From Globodera rostochiensis (taxonomy: Eukaryota; Nematoda; Chromadorea; Rhabditida; Heteroderidae), in contig JAEVLN010000023.1 of the NCBI GenBank assembly GCA_018350325.1, positions 745,001 through 809,000 of the forward strand: 64,000 bases of DNA, written 5' to 3'. The position numbers were made by a program, and so were the translations under genes. Shown one piece after another: positions 35,749 through 47,483 of the stretch; position 1 is the stretch's first letter; each line of letters starts with the position of its first letter. The notes under the pieces are model-generated. The model saw only the letters and a list, made by a program, of their open reading frames with translations, was not told the DNA's origin and ran no database searches.

Positions 35749-36280
35749 CTCTTCTGCTAAAAAGAGTAAATTTTTAATTTTAATTAATTTAATTAGAAGC
35801 AAAGTCTCTGTAGGATCGTTATCGAGATTGGAAATTTTTAAAATTTTTAATTGAAATTTTTGCTCATTTTTTTTCTTCTACTACTTACTTTATTTAATTT
35901 AGTTTTACTGAATAATAAATATCGTTTACATCGGATTAAATGTAAGATGAATTAATGATATTGTTTTATTTTGAATTAAAATAATTTCAATGCAAAACTC
36001 TAAATATATTTACAAATTTAGTAAATTGCATAAACAAAGATCGGATAATGTTTTATTTGATATTAAATAATGTTGTCAATTTTTTTCTAAATTGCTTCGT
36101 TGTGAATAGCTCTTCTTCTAAAACACAGTAAATTTTTAATTTAATTAACTTAATTAGAAATAAAGTCTCTGTAAGATCGTTATCGAGACTGGAGATTTTT
36201 TAAATTTTTATTGAAATTCTTGGTCATTTTTTTTCTTCTACTACTCAGTTTATTTAATTTGTTTTACTAATAATAAATGG
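35749..36280. repeat. Two direct copies of a 170-bp A/T segment
   Basis: 35749-35920 and 36108-36280 share gatcgttatcgaga and cattttttttcttctactac at a spacing of about 359 bp. They have diverged by substitutions and small indels. No frame is conserved. Confidence 0.85.
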
Positions 36281-36431
36281 GATTCATTGTAAGATGACTT
36301 AATGAGTAGTTTTTAATTTTTAAATGATAAACTGTGAGCTTTTAAAGTTTATTATTTTATATAAAGTTAATAAATTTTTACTTTTTGGGTTATATCTTTG
36401 AATTTGTTATTGTTGGATTAGGAACTGTTCA

Positions 36432-36536
36432 TTAGCTTAGGAACTTTTTGTTAGATTTCCACAGGCCAAAGGGCAGTTGGTGTCCGTTTTGTTCTTCGGA
36501 CGCCCATACACTAGCACTGTGTAGCAGATAATTAAA
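36432..36536 (-). CDS. Exon or small ORF, 34 residues
   Basis: FNYLLHSASVWASEEQNGHQ then LPFGLWKSNKKFLS-TAA. Two tryptophans and mixed charges; the frame stays open into the A-rich sense flank. No start codon, so an acceptor is expected near 36520-36536 but is not obvious. Confidence 0.5.
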   Translation of the reverse strand, partial: FNYLLHSASVWASEEQNGHQLPFGLWKSNKKFLS

Positions 36537-37252
36537 TTATTTGTATTGTTATGCTGTCTTTATTTTAAAACTTAAACATTGCTAAAATAAAGATTTTTTG
36601 TTTATGTAAGTTCTATTATTTTGTTAATGCAGCATTTGTTTTTTTAAACTTGAAGTTCGTTATGCAGTTCTTGGCTGCTCTCAGTTTACGATATTTATTA
36701 ATTTCTTACAATTATTTTAAATTATTTATGTAAGATTTTTACTTATTATGTGAATTTGATAAAAAAAGATTGCCCAAATTGATGGCAAAATTAGCCAGTA
36801 ATTTATTATTGTTTATTAGTTTGTCTCCCTTTTTATCTATAAAATAAATAATAAATTCATGTATTTTAATTATTAAGTGTATTGACTGGTTCTCCAGTTT
36901 ATATTATATTTATTAACTCGACGGGTTTCTTATATATTTAGTTTCTTATCTTAATTAGAAAGCTAATATTTTTTCTTTTTAACAATTTAAAAAAAAATTT
37001 CTTTACATAATTATGCATTAAGTTGCTTTCAGCTTTCAATTGACATTTTTAATGATTCGTTGTAAAATTTACATTAATTATTTATTAAATATTTGTTTTT
37101 TATATTTAAATTCATGACGCGTCCCCAGCCATCCTTCTGAAACGGTGCCGAAAAAGAAAAGTTATTTCGCGTTTATTAACTTATTTTTATTGTGCGATCA
37201 CTTCACGTATTTTAACTGATTTTTATATATTTTTTTTTTCGTCGTTCCTTTC

Positions 37253-37355
37253 CTAAAAACGAAGACGCAGTTCATTTCCCCTAATTCGTTTGTAGCCGTT
37301 TCTAAAATGCCCGCCTGTAAGCACTAGAAAAATCTTCCGTGCTTTAGAAGGTGGG
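37253..37355 (-). CDS. Terminal exon, basic protein
   Basis: Acceptor ..tatgttttacag, then PPSKARKIFLVLTGGHFRNG-YKRIRGNELRLRF-TAG. It has a hydrophobic IFLVL strand followed by Gly-Gly and basic residues. The acceptor is among the best in the window. An upstream minus island at about 37079-37136 (cggcaccgtttcag then KDGWGRVMNLN) is the next, downstream exon candidate. Confidence 0.58.
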
Positions 37356-37423
37356 CTGTAAAACATAATTTTGTAACTCAACTCTAGAAAAGATATAAAT
37401 GAATTAAAATATTATATAGGTAA

Positions 37424-37564
37424 TTATTTAAAAAATTTATCTGTTATAAAAGTAGGCAAAATCTGGTTAGCCTCATAAGACGACAATGTCACACGCCCCA
37501 TAACACGCAAAAAAGAATAAATATTGTCAATAGGAATAGCAATCATTTATTAAATTCGAAATAA
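37424..37564 (+). CDS. 46-codon frame in a local A-rich patch
   Basis: LFKKFICYKSRQNLVSLIRR then QCHTPHNTQKRINIV.. to TAA. Plus-strand composition flips to A-rich exactly here, between two T-rich, minus-coding stretches. No splice sites assigned. Basic; unknown function. Confidence 0.42.
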   Translation, partial: LFKKFICYKSRQNLVSLIRRQCHTPHNTQKRINIVNRNSNHLLNSK

Positions 37565-38049
37565 AATAAAATAAGTTTTTACAAATTAAAATATCTTAAC
37601 AAATTGTTGTTACTTAAGAGCTAATCTCATAAAATATAAAAGGATTATTATAATACAAAAATAATGAAGCAAAAAAAAACTAAATTTAAATCTAAAGCTC
37701 ATTAATTAATGAAGAATAGCAAAATGCCTCATGTTTCCTCAGTCAATATTTTATCTTTGTATTGTTTGTATGATATTAATTAATTTATTAAATGTATATT
37801 TTTTAATATTGATAGTTTTTTCAAACTCGATGTTAATATTTACTTCTATTACGCGCTTTTTCATTATTACGTATATCCGGCATTTGTTACTTTAAAGTCG
37901 TTGTTTTCTTAATTTTATAAAACACCGCTTTATATTCCTAATTTTTATTTCTATCTACGAAAATAATACATTGCTTGCACTTTATATTCGTTTAATAAAC
38001 TCTTTAGCCATAAATGAATTTTTTCTTTTTAAATTAGTATTAAAATTTA

Positions 38050-38840
38050 CAGTCTATTTATTTTATAAATAGATACATTTTTGGTATGGGTATAATATAT
38101 TTGATTTAATTAGATCTTAACTTTTTTTCTCATGACGAGTTGTGTACAGATTGTTTAGAGCATCGTGATGATGTGATTGAAGAGCAAACTTTTTTAATTT
38201 AATATTAATTTATTTATTTTTTATAATCATTCCGATGTTATTGTATAGGGAGGGGCAGTCAGTGATTGTATCTGATAAAGATAATTTAATATAATTAATG
38301 AGTTCATAGTAAATTTATATATATTTCGGCGGTTTTTACCTCTCCAATGTTGTCCAGATTTTTTAATATATTGATCGGAAACATATTATTTATTATTCTA
38401 TTGTTTCAAAGTCTTAAATCATATAGCACAAAATCGGTAGTTATGCAAGTTTTAACATATATAATAGTGCAGCGGCAAAGGAAATGCTAACAACAACACC
38501 AAAAGTATTCCGGTCCTGCTAGTGTTTTTAAATAATGCTTATTTAATTATTTCAACTATAAAATAAAAATATTTACGATTATTCATAGCAGATTTCTGCT
38601 TTATTGCATTTTAAACATTTTTTTATGTTCATTTATTTTTTTAATTAACTTATTGTCCATTAATTAAACTTATGAGAATTTAATTTACAATAATGCTTAA
38701 TTGTCAGCTTCTCACAGCCAAAGTTTATTTAGTATAATATATTCTTTATGTTTTGTTACTTTACAGATATATTTGTTTTTTTAATAAATTTTATTGTTCT
38801 AAATTATAGTGTTTATAAATATTTATTTGGTCTAATAAAA
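38050..38840. repeat. Duplicated segment, long copy with 244-bp extra block
   Basis: Counterpart of 35.04-35.42 kb. The extra block (38264-38507) has no inverted ends or clear target duplication and contains gcaaaggaaatgctaacaac. It may be an insertion, or sequence lost from the other copy. Confidence 0.85.
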
Positions 38841-41800
38841 TTGTTGTGATAATGTTCAATCGTCCTTCTTCAATACTTTAACTGATTTTATATTTCGATT
38901 ATTTTGCAGACAATATCTTTTCTGAAACTAATTTTTCATTATGTTAATAATAATTTTTGAGAGTCTGGTCGCAATGATATTACTTCATTTATTTAAATAT
39001 TAAATTTAATATACCTTTCCATCGGATAGAATGCCACCAGCTTTTTAGATTTTAGGGTTGATTTAATCTTTTTTATTAAAATATTAAATTATAAGTAATA
39101 TTGATCAATTTATCTTAAATTAATAGAAAGTCCTTTTGTTTTATCTTGTTCTTACTCCAAATTCGAGTAATTGGTTAAAACTTTTTAATGTTATTAAGAA
39201 TAAAAGAAATATTTAAATTAATAATATGAATCTCTTTACAAAATTCGAATGCAGCAATAATTCAATAACTTTCTCATTGATTATTGGGAAAAAAGTTTCT
39301 GTCGCATATATATTTTAATCAGTATTTTTCCAGGACTTTAAATTCATTCATTTTTATCTACTTATATATTATAGTTTCTTAACATCAAAAATTTATAAAT
39401 ATTAATTCAGTCTGTGTTTTCATATCTTTGAGGTTAAACCCAATGGTGTCGTCGCTCATTTTTGAAGAAAGTTGCGAATCAGGTATTAAATGAAATTTTG
39501 AGAGATCTTGGACCGTCCGCGTTAAACTTATGGTTTATTATTTTTTTAGTAAATATTTAAATAAAGATTGATATTTTAATTTGGTTTCAGTTTTTTATAG
39601 GCATTCCAATGCGTCTCATCTACGGTAACATCGCTTACATGCGGTTCCCTTACGTTTATGCTTGTTTGACTTCATTAGAATGAAATGATATTTGAAAATT
39701 TATAGGATTATCATTTTTCGTTTCATTTTTTCCCTTTTTAAAATTTCTAATTTTTCATTTATTCTAAATATTAAGCATAATCATTTTGTTAGCGTCTTGC
39801 TGCGAATCCAATTTATTTATTTATAATTTTAATCTACGCAACATTATAATAACGCTTCATACCCACTAAAAGCATTAGTTGTTCTTCTCAAACGGCATGG
39901 AGAGACTAAATTGACATCATTCTACTGCTAGACATTTATAATTAAATCAATTGCCATTTCTCTTTTATTAGCTTTGAAGTTAGTCGATTTTATTAATTTT
40001 GTTTATTATTTTAATGTAACATTTATAATACAAACCATTCAACGATTTCTTTCAGTCTGAAAAAGCTATTTTGCATATTTTTTTACTTTTTAATAATTCC
40101 ATTATTATAATATTGTCGCATTAAATTTAAAGAAAATCGCGCCCACGCACAGTGAACAGCATTTGTCGATAAATTGTGTATGCCATTTATAGACATTACA
40201 ATTTTACTTCAATTTAATTGTATAAGCTATCAAGCTAATTTATATGTTATTTTTTGCAGTTTGTAATTTATTTATTCCATATAAGGATTTTTTAGATAAA
40301 TTTTAAAATGGGATTTTGTTTCTATTAAATCTGCTTTTAAATAGGAGCTTCAATTATTAGTAAAACGATCCTGAAGTTAAATTATTAATAGTTAACATTT
40401 GATATATTTAAAAGGTTATTTTCACAGTATTAGTATTTACCTAGCAAGATTAAAAAACGTAGTATTTATTTGTATGTTTTTTTAACGAATTATTTTATTC
40501 ATTCCGTTTTTTCTATATTTACTTTAACACTCATAAACAGCCATCAATCTTGGTGAATGATCAATTGCAAAGGGATTCAATTCATTTTTAAACATTTTTA
40601 TTCACATTTATTTATCGCTTCAAACAAAAAATATATCTTAAGTTTTTAGAAATCAGCAATTTTTAAATTTGTTTAATGTATAAAGATCAACACACAACTT
40701 TCAAAAGCTAGAGCTGTTTAATTGCATTATACATCTTTTATCGAGGTCGTCATTAAATGTTAATTTTAAATAGTATTAAAATTTGCATTACATCCTTTTT
40801 CCACGTGCTCTGATTGATGAACATTAATAATGTAAAATAAGTTAGTTAAATTAAAACAGGAAATAATAATTGTGATAATTTATTATTTTAAAGAAACCCA
40901 TTTTTAAATTTTTTATAGGATTAAATATGTTTTGATCATCAAATAAGAAATTTCAACATTTTCGGGCTAGTTAAAAGGCATTTACATTGCTGTTTAATTA
41001 TTTCAATTTATTACAAAACAATTGAATTATTTTTTGTAACTTTATTATATTTTCTCCTGTCACACTGATTAATGGTTAATTATCAAATATTTTTTGAAAA
41101 TTTATTTATAATTATCACATTACCTTAGATTTCGTTAATTTATTTTAGCTTAATTTGAAGTTTTTTCTCTTCTACATGTTGTTTTTTTGTGAAAATGTAA
41201 TTAAGTTTTGATTTGCTTCGGTAGCCATCGTCTCCCCAAATTTATTTTATTTTTATTGCATTTTTCTTAAGAAATTTTCGGAAAAAGTGCCTAAAATTCT
41301 TTAAGAATTTCCGAGGAAAAATAGCCGAAATATGGAATTATTATGAAAAAATGGTCATGTCAGCAAAGTCAAACACGGTTGAAAAAAGAAGCCATAGAAT
41401 AAAATCTCAAGGTAAAAATTAGGTATTTCTCTCGCTTATCATGAAAAGTAACCATGGTTATTTCTTAACAAAATATAACACAAGCTTAAAATATAATTAC
41501 TTAACATGCATTTATAGTTAAATCATAATTTAAAAAAAAAACACTGACACATCGAAGTTATTGAAATTTTAAAAACCGAATCGTTGATATTTAAACTAAT
41601 GGTATAACCTGCTAAAACTTTTTTTTTTCATAATCAAAAATAAACAATATTAATAAAAGCGCGAAATGAATATTTACAGTATGAAAAAGGAAAATACGAT
41701 GGAGGTTTGGATCTGTTTCACAAAACTGATGAAATGAATTATGTAAGACAATTCTTAAATTAGGTATCACTGTAATAAAACATATAAAATGATTTTTAAA

Positions 41801-42140
41801 AAAATTAGATGTTTGTTGTGCAATCAAATAACAGAAAAATGAACATAAAAATAAATTTACAAAATCTCACAGAAAATTTAATTGTTTAAACAATTTCCTC
41901 GCGTTTGGTTGCATCAGCGCCATCACATTAGTAATCGAAAAGCTTTTCGATAAAGACTTTGGCTGGCATTCCAGGTTTTATGAATTATTTTTGATTGAGG
42001 ATTATTTATTTCTTTGTTAGATTAGGTTTGCTTTAATACTTGCACGACCGAAGGCGTCCCAAAAATGTGCTCGGGCGTATACATTTTTTCAAAAAATAAA
42101 GGACTAATATAATTGAGCTGAATTTTCTCGTATTAAAAAA
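38841..42140. other. A/T-rich spacer
   Basis: Islands near 39430-39530, 39600-39665, 39890-39930, 41880-41980 and 42035-42085 are unresolved. 41240-41350 carries an imperfect inverted repeat around cttaagaaattttcggaaaa. No exon is claimed. Confidence 0.4.
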
Positions 42141-42189
42141 TTATTTTGAGTAATTTGTGTTTATAACATGTGTTTTGTAATCTTTCAGT

Positions 42190-42282
42190 CTAAAACAAAT
42201 TAGAGAATGCTCGATTTGCATTCTCCATACCATAGAAACTGTGGCTTTGACAAACATGGTGGTGCAAATTCTTGTTGAAATA
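42190..42282 (-). CDS. Modular family, terminal exon C, copy 1
   Basis: Acceptor ..gaaattacag, then YFNKNLHHHVCQSHSFYGME-NANRAFSNLF-TAG. Copy at 53003-53083 keeps the frame (YFNKNLHSVCQSHKVSHGMK..) through two indels that together are multiples of three. An overlapping 70-codon minus ORF reads another frame, which contains an in-frame TGA in the second copy, so this frame is preferred. Confidence 0.6.
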   Translation of the reverse strand, partial: YFNKNLHHHVCQSHSFYGMENANRAFSNLF

Positions 42283-42289
42283 CTGTAAT

Positions 42290-42353
42290 TTCCGTCCGCA
42301 TAATATTGAGTTTTTTCTCTGATTGATAAAATGTTGTTGGCTTCTTGCGTCAT
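42290..42353 (-). CDS. Modular family, first exon A, copy 1
   Basis: ATG-ACG-CAA: MTQEANNILSIREKTQYYAD-G. Three copies exist (also 42617-42680, 53196-53259). All share the leader ..gataaATG and the coding part, then diverge abruptly right after GCGGACGGAA. The abrupt shared border looks like an exon end. Here the exon is joined directly to exon C sequence. Confidence 0.6.
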
Positions 42354-42455
42354 TTATCAATGAATTATCAATTTTGTAATACTTGAAATTTCAAATTATG
42401 TATGAAGAATATAACTAAATTATTTAATGCCTTGTAAATATTATTTTAACTACGA

Positions 42456-42578
42456 TTATAAATATCCAAGTTTTTTATTTTGGTGTCTACTCTTTTTTGC
42501 CGCAATAATTATCTCCTCATAAGAGTTCACCTGCACTTGGTTGAACTTCAATGAAAAAACGCTTTTATAATTATTTAT
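42456..42578 (-). CDS. Modular family, exon B, copy 1 (frameshifted end)
   Basis: SVFSLKFNQVQVNSYEEIII then, after a 4-nt difference, AAKKSRHQNKKLGYL-TAA. In copies 2 and 3 the same frame ends ..GKGKKE-TAG, so this copy has shifted. Possibly decaying. Confidence 0.5.
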   Translation of the reverse strand: MNNYKSVFSLKFNQVQVNSYEEIIIAAKKSRHQNKKLGYL

Positions 42579-42616
42579 TCACTTTTGATTATTTATTAAT
42601 CCCTGCTAAACGAAGT

Positions 42617-42680
42617 TTCCGTCCGCAGAATATTGAGTTTTTTCTCTGATTGATAAAATGTTGTTGGCTTCTTGCGTCAT
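42617..42680 (-). CDS. Modular family, first exon A, copy 2
   Basis: MTQEANNILSIREKTQYSAD-G, differing from copy 1 by Tyr/Ser. After the exon border it reads NFV-TAG, so a splice at the border would be needed to reach exon B (42456-42578) just downstream on minus. Confidence 0.55.
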
Positions 42681-42814
42681 TTATCAATGAATTATCAATT
42701 TTGTAATACTTGAATTTTTCAAATTATGTATGAAGAATATAACTAAATTATTTAATGCCTTGTAAATATTATTTTAACTACGATTTTAAATATCCAAGTT
42801 TTTTATTTTGTTAT

Positions 42815-42910
42815 CTACTCTTTTTTGCCTTTTCCAATAATTATCTCCTCATAAGAGTTCACCTGCACTTGGTTGAACTTCAATGAAAAAACGCTTTTAT
42901 AATTATTTAT
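42815..42910 (-). CDS. Modular family, terminal exon B, copy 2
   Basis: SVFSLKFNQVQVNSYEEIII-GKGKKE-TAG. The third copy at 53.13 kb keeps ..GKGKKE-TAG with two in-frame 6-nt insertions between, which supports this frame. Charged, soluble tail; function unknown. Confidence 0.55.
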   Translation of the reverse strand: MNNYKSVFSLKFNQVQVNSYEEIIIGKGKKE

Positions 42911-43631
42911 TCACTTTTGATTATTTATTAATCCCTTTTTAATTTATTTTTCTACTTTTCTTATTTATTGCTTTAATTGCCTTTTTGTTTATTATTTAGT
43001 ATAATTTATATTTGAACAAAATTTAACGTCGGAACTTTTTTATTTAATGAGAGATATATTATCACACTTTGGCAATATTTTTAGTATAATAAAATTTACA
43101 GACATTTCTATTAATCTTTATTTAATAAGGTTGTTTAGGAGCAAATTTAGTCGAACTATAACGAATTTATTTATTTATAAAATTAACTGAAAATATGATT
43201 CTTTAATATACAGAATTAATTGTTGCAAAATCATAAACCCTGTCATGCAGTGATTTGATTTCAATTTGAACGAAAAGGCCTTTTTGTGCAACATCCATGA
43301 TTATATGTGCAGATAATATGCCGCGCTGCTATGACTTTTGTGCCCGTCGGCGTCTGGATGTTTTGTCTGCTTATTGCATTAATTTAATTATGAAAAACTG
43401 GGAATGATTTAAAAACTATCTTATTTTAAGCTATTAAAACTTTTTTATATATGTTAAAAAGTCAAATTGCACTTCACGAACTTTATTAGACATTTCTACA
43501 TAATAATAAAAAAATTTAAAACCACCTACAAAAAATTATAATCAATATTATAATTAAGGTTAGCGGACTGCAAATTGTGCCTTTGCTACTTTTCAGATAT
43601 TTTTAGCAGATTCAGATTAAAGAGCATAATT

Positions 43632-43707
43632 TTATTTTGGTAATTTTTTATTTCTATAAACCATTTTTTCATCGCAAGAGCTCAAGTTGTGCTCTGTTAA
43701 CTGACCG
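43632..43707 (-). CDS. Terminal exon, conserved in duplication (copy 1)
   Basis: Acceptor ..gggttttag, then GQLTEHNLSSCDEKMVYRNK-KLPK-TAA. Against copy 2 the only two differences inside the exon are third-position and synonymous (Leu tta/ttg, Val gtt/gta). This is suggestive of selection, though two sites are few. No domain recognised. Confidence 0.6.
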
Positions 43708-44271
43708 CTAAAACCCTTTTTTTATCAGATATGAGTCAGTTTTATGCAAAATAGTAAATATTATTATTCAATGTTTTTATGAATTAATTACTTGTTTAAC
43801 TTTTTAACATTTTTATATATAAGGAATTCAAATTGTAATAAATAAATCCACCACTTATACAATAAATTCGCAAATTCAATTTTTTGATCATTTAATTTTA
43901 AGATTATCGGTAGTCGAATTGGTGGTTCGACCAAAATCTCAAAATCAGCGCCCTTTTCAAATCGTTGTGTATTTTATTCACATAAATTTAAGTGAATCGT
44001 AAAATCAAAAAACAAAAAATAAAATGATAAAATAAACAGGCCTGGAAAATAAATTATTTGTATTTTTAATAAACATTTTAATTAATTTCAATAGGATAAA
44101 ATTTTTAAAATGTTAATAATTAACAAAAATCATTGAATTTCAATTAAACCCTAAGAAAATAAATTTTAGGGCTGAAATTGTCATAAATTATAAATTAAAG
44201 GCTAAGATTTTTAAGCAGATTCCTATTTTTTCTGCAAACTTGGTTGTTTACTTTTAGCTTTTTAAACACAT

Positions 44272-44385
44272 TTAAACATGCAGCACACATGTGGTAGCAA
44301 ATGATTTCCCGCAGTATCTGAATTTCAAAATGTTAAATTCTTTGAGATTCAGCAAAAAATTTAATGGAGGTCGAGAAATCACCAT
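44272..44385 (-). CDS. ATG-started ORF, 37 codons, C-G-K-S-F motif
   Basis: MVISRPPLNFLLNLKEFNIL then KFRYCGKSFATTCVLHV-TAA. YCGKSFATTCVLH resembles the middle of a C2H2 finger but lacks the proper spacing, so this may be coincidence. In copy 2 (55 kb) the 76-bp difference replaces the C-terminus by ..QPLIYNL. An AG before ..YCGKS could make it an internal exon. Confidence 0.4.
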   Translation of the reverse strand: MVISRPPLNFLLNLKEFNILKFRYCGKSFATTCVLHV

Positions 44386-44711
44386 TTTGATTTTTATTAT
44401 TTCTATTTTAGTTTTTCTTTGATTGCCAATTTAGTTGTACGATAAGCATCATCATTTTATCATTTAATGTATATTTTGATAATAAACCATCATGATTCGC
44501 ACGGGCTTTTCGATTAAATTAATTGTCGCTAATAAGTTTTAAATAAAAAAGTAGTTTTTATTTATTTTTTGGAATTTAGTAAAATCATTTATCAAAGTTT
44601 CTTTTAATAAATTATTTTTTTCTCTTTAACACATTATTGTATTTAAATGTTCTTTTTTAATAATGCCACCAAGACCAAAATAAATGCCACAAAACCATGA
44701 AATTGCTTCAC

Positions 44712-44743
44712 GGCATAATTTGTAAATGTTGACCTTCATTCAT
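44712..44743 (-). CDS. Putative first exon (copy 1)
   Basis: ATG-AAT-GAA-GGT (MNEGQHLQIMP) followed by a GTGAAG donor. Reading on would hit TGA within the donor and then SNFMVLWHLFWSWWHY. The identical second copy is at 55376-55407. Confidence 0.4.
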
Positions 44744-44886
44744 ATGTATAATATTAGAATTTTCACCGATTGAATTTATATGGTGCTAGAGTATCAAAAT
44801 TAGAAATGTGATATGTTCAAAAATAATGTTTACACTGGTAGTAAAAGGACCAAAATAATATTTAAGAAAATTGAAATTTTTAAAAG

Positions 44887-46513
44887 CATAGGTATCTCAA
44901 ATAATAAAAAAATATATCTTAAGTAAAAACGTAAGCGGTGTTGAATGCGACTTTAACAATTACCAATAAAACAAGCCAAATTTTAACTGATACTAAAAAA
45001 CAACATTCAAGTTGTCAAAAATTGTTTATTAACAACAAAATTAATTTAGTAATGTACAACAAATATTAGAAATAGATGAATAATGAAAAATTATCGGAAA
45101 TGGAACATGTTCACTTGCAACGAGTGACTGGCAATGAAGTGAGTATACTATAAAATAAAATATTAGCTATCTGGTAAATCGTTCACCTCTATATAAGAAA
45201 TACCATATTTACTATTACAAAGTGTAATAAAATGTTAGTTAGCATAAGAACAAATTTAATAATTTATTTATTTTTCGTTGAAAAAATTTTGTGAAATATG
45301 CCTAAATTATAAAAATAATTTTAAACAAAATATATTTTAAGTCTCAAACTTAATATTACATTTGATACTTTAAAAGAAATAAGTTAATCTATAATTCTAT
45401 AAAAAACAGCAGCAAAGGCTATTACAAAAAAAAAATTATCGAAACTAAATAATAAGTTCGATGCATAAATGTATTATAAATAAATTTTTTTACGACTAAT
45501 TTTCTTTCCAACCTAATTCATAAAATAATAAATACATTTAATTACAAAATCTTATTACAAACATATCGATTCCTCGTTCCTCGTTGGTATTACACGGCAG
45601 TCATAAGTCAATAGTGCCTTTTTAATTTTAATAGTATTGCAAAAGTTTAGAAACTTTTCAAATATTATTTATATATCAATAAACTTGTTATGTATTATTT
45701 TATCTTTTCAATAATGGTCTAATTTTATTTGTAAAATGTAGCTCACCTGATAGAGGACGTTTTATATTTTTATACTAGCTGAATGATTTTATTTTTATAA
45801 GGGTTACCTACTTAATAAATGTAGGTTTGCGACCTTTGGCATCTTACGTGTTGTTGTCTCCCGATTAATATGTAACGGTTTCCATACATGATAATTCAAA
45901 TTTTGCCTAAAATTTTGGATAATTTGATAGCCATTATATTTGTCAATTATCATCTTAGTTTTTTATTAATTCTAAAATATTTGCTTGAATTGATATCAAT
46001 TTGTTTAGCTCACGAGCTAAAATTTAATATAGAAAATCTTTTTATTTTGCTATATTAAAGTAGTTTTTATAAATTTTTGTTATCAATGCAACTATTAACA
46101 TTTTAAGTGGATGTTAATTATCGCTTTAAAAGCAACGTGCTTCGTATATTACGAGCAAATTTCAAATTTCAAATTTTTTTATTTTGTATTTTGAAATATT
46201 TGCGATTAATTTTTGATTGTAATTGTTTTTGTGATATTAAATTCTGCATATTTTATTAAAAAATTCGTCAGCATATAATTCATTAAATAATTAGTAAAAT
46301 TTTAAATATGAATGAGTTTTAACAAACAAAACACAAAAGACCATCTGCCAAAAATCTTTTTAGGATTAATTTTGGTTTTAAGCAAATTTCTTTTTAATAA
46401 ATGGGTCAATGTTGTAGTTAAGTAACTAAAAAGCCACTTTCTCTTTCCGAAGAATTTTATGACCAGTATTTGTTGAGGCTAATTAGTAGGTTTGAGTTTA
46501 TTCTTCTAAATTT
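44887..46513. other. A/T-rich spacer
   Basis: Islands near 45110-45140, 45560-45620 and 45830-45880 are unresolved; 44900-45600 is locally A-rich on plus. Nothing else seen. Confidence 0.4.
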
Positions 46514-46642
46514 TTATTCCTGTGCTCTGTTGTCTCTGCCATGGCTTTCTTCGCGTCTGCGCATATGATTTTCATTGTATGCTTTATGCCTTTTGATCAC
46601 GTCGTTTCCGCGCGGAGATGCAGATAACATTTTAGTCCTGCT
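46514..46642 (-). CDS. Basic exon, member P of a three-copy family
   Basis: Acceptor ..attattacag, then SRTKMLSASPRGNDVIKRHK-AYNENHMRRREESHGRDNRAQ-E-TAA. A 44-nt intron (gtgatc..gcgcag) could instead join ..ASPRGND to TRRKPWQRQQSTGIKI. The first bases match members Q (46.8 kb) and R (51.3 kb). Very Arg/His rich. Confidence 0.5.
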   Translation of the reverse strand, partial: SRTKMLSASPRGNDVIKRHKAYNENHMRRREESHGRDNRAQE

Positions 46643-46772
46643 CTGTAATAATGTTATAAATTAATTATATTGAGTTTTCAAACCTGATTTATTTTATAGT
46701 TTTTAGATCTATGTTTTACACTCATTCAATCTTAATAAATATTTAATTTAATGTTTTTTGGCCGTTCCGTAG

Positions 46773-46814
46773 TTAAAGCAATGTCTTGGTTTCTTCTTTC
46801 TCGTTCGCCGGGGT
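46773..46814 (-). CDS. Member Q, short terminal exon
   Basis: After ..gaaactaaag: TPANEKEETKTLL-TAA. Aligns with PPTENEETENIMRGN of member R. The ..EKEET../..ENEET.. core is shared, including synonymous third positions. Confidence 0.42.
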   Translation of the reverse strand, partial: TPANEKEETKTLL

Positions 46815-46909
46815 CTTTAGTTTCTTTTTAATGCAAATCATTCTGTCATACTCTGTAATAAAAGTGCATAAAATATGGAATTTATTTATACCTGTGTTAT
46901 TAGTATGAT

Positions 46910-47300
46910 TATTCAATTCACTTTTTACATGAGAATTCTTTTAAATATTTAATAGGCAATGAAGTTTGGAATTATTTTTTCTCTCATTAAGGCCAAATCG
47001 CTAATTGTTTCCAATGTGATTAAACGAATAGTTTAAACATATTCAAATTTTTTAATTTAAGAACAGACCTCGATGTTTCCCCGACTGGAAGCAATAATTG
47101 GCATCTATCACAAATGTAATATTTTGGTGACGTTTAGCGTAGAATTGAATTCGATTAATAAACATTTATATTTAAGTTTACTAAAATTTGCAGACAAAAA
47201 TATTATTTAATTTAATTTATTTATTGGATTTCTTTTTTTCAATTTTGTGCTGTAAACGTTGGATTGTTTATCGACTGAGTTTATTAATACTATAAAATTT
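46910..47300. repeat. Dispersed repeat, half-unit (inverted partner 58.75-59.1 kb)
   Basis: Matches the reverse complement of 58.75-59.10 kb throughout, for example gttggattgtttatcgactga. Carries the ORF described next. Confidence 0.93.
47052..47165 (-). CDS. Conserved 37-residue ORF in inverted duplication
   Basis: MFINRIQFYAKRHQNITFVI then DANYCFQSGKHRGLFLN-TAA. The partner on plus (58886-58998) carries one 1-nt deletion, but elsewhere four codons differ synonymously (Ala, Lys, Cys, Gly) against only a few replacements. That points to selection before the partner broke. Confidence 0.58.
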   Translation of the reverse strand: MFINRIQFYAKRHQNITFVIDANYCFQSGKHRGLFLN

Positions 47301-47345
47301 AAAATTTCAAAAGAATTTTTTCTTATTTATAGTTAGTTATTTTCT

Positions 47346-47483
47346 TCATGTAGTCGCTAAGTGCGCTAGATTATGACTCTTTGCTTCTGTGGCCAAACTC
47401 TCTCTCAATCTGAACCAGTTTTTATTAGCATTTAATTTTTTCGCACGGTGTAAAATTTGCAGCAATTGTTGATAATGAATATT
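47346..47483 (-). CDS. 45-codon exon, helical
   Basis: NIHYQQLLQILHRAKKLNAN then KNWFRLRESLATEAKSHNLA-HLATT-TGA. A frameshifted relative of its start lies at 25.9 kb (YQQWLQFYTVRK). Strongly helical and basic; no family recognised. Confidence 0.55.
   Translation of the reverse strand, partial: NIHYQQLLQILHRAKKLNANKNWFRLRESLATEAKSHNLAHLATT

Larger units (their letters stand above)
42290..42940. repeat. 327-bp tandem duplication carrying exons A and B
   Basis: Two direct units start at ccgtccgca (42292 and 42619) and run to ttatttattaatccc. They differ at few sites; one 4-nt indel changes the end of exon B. A third, diverged copy is at 53.10-53.34 kb. Confidence 0.93.
42950..44886. repeat. 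1.9-kb segmental duplication, copy 1 (copy 2 53.67-55.55 kb)
   Basis: Near-identical to 53.67-55.55 kb over its full length, same orientation, with scattered substitutions, short indels and one 76-bp block (44204-44279) absent from copy 2. Ends are abrupt at ..tttttaaaag. Recent in age compared with the other duplications here. Confidence 0.97.

Noticed and set aside
42141..42353. 70-codon minus ORF as one protein
   Set aside because: It joins exon A to exon C in a frame that carries a TGA in the second copy; comparison supports a different frame for exon C.
43915..43945. tRNA-like B-box (ggtggttcgacc)
   Set aside because: No matching A-box, acceptor stem or anticodon arm at proper distance; the same occurs in the duplicate at 54.65 kb.
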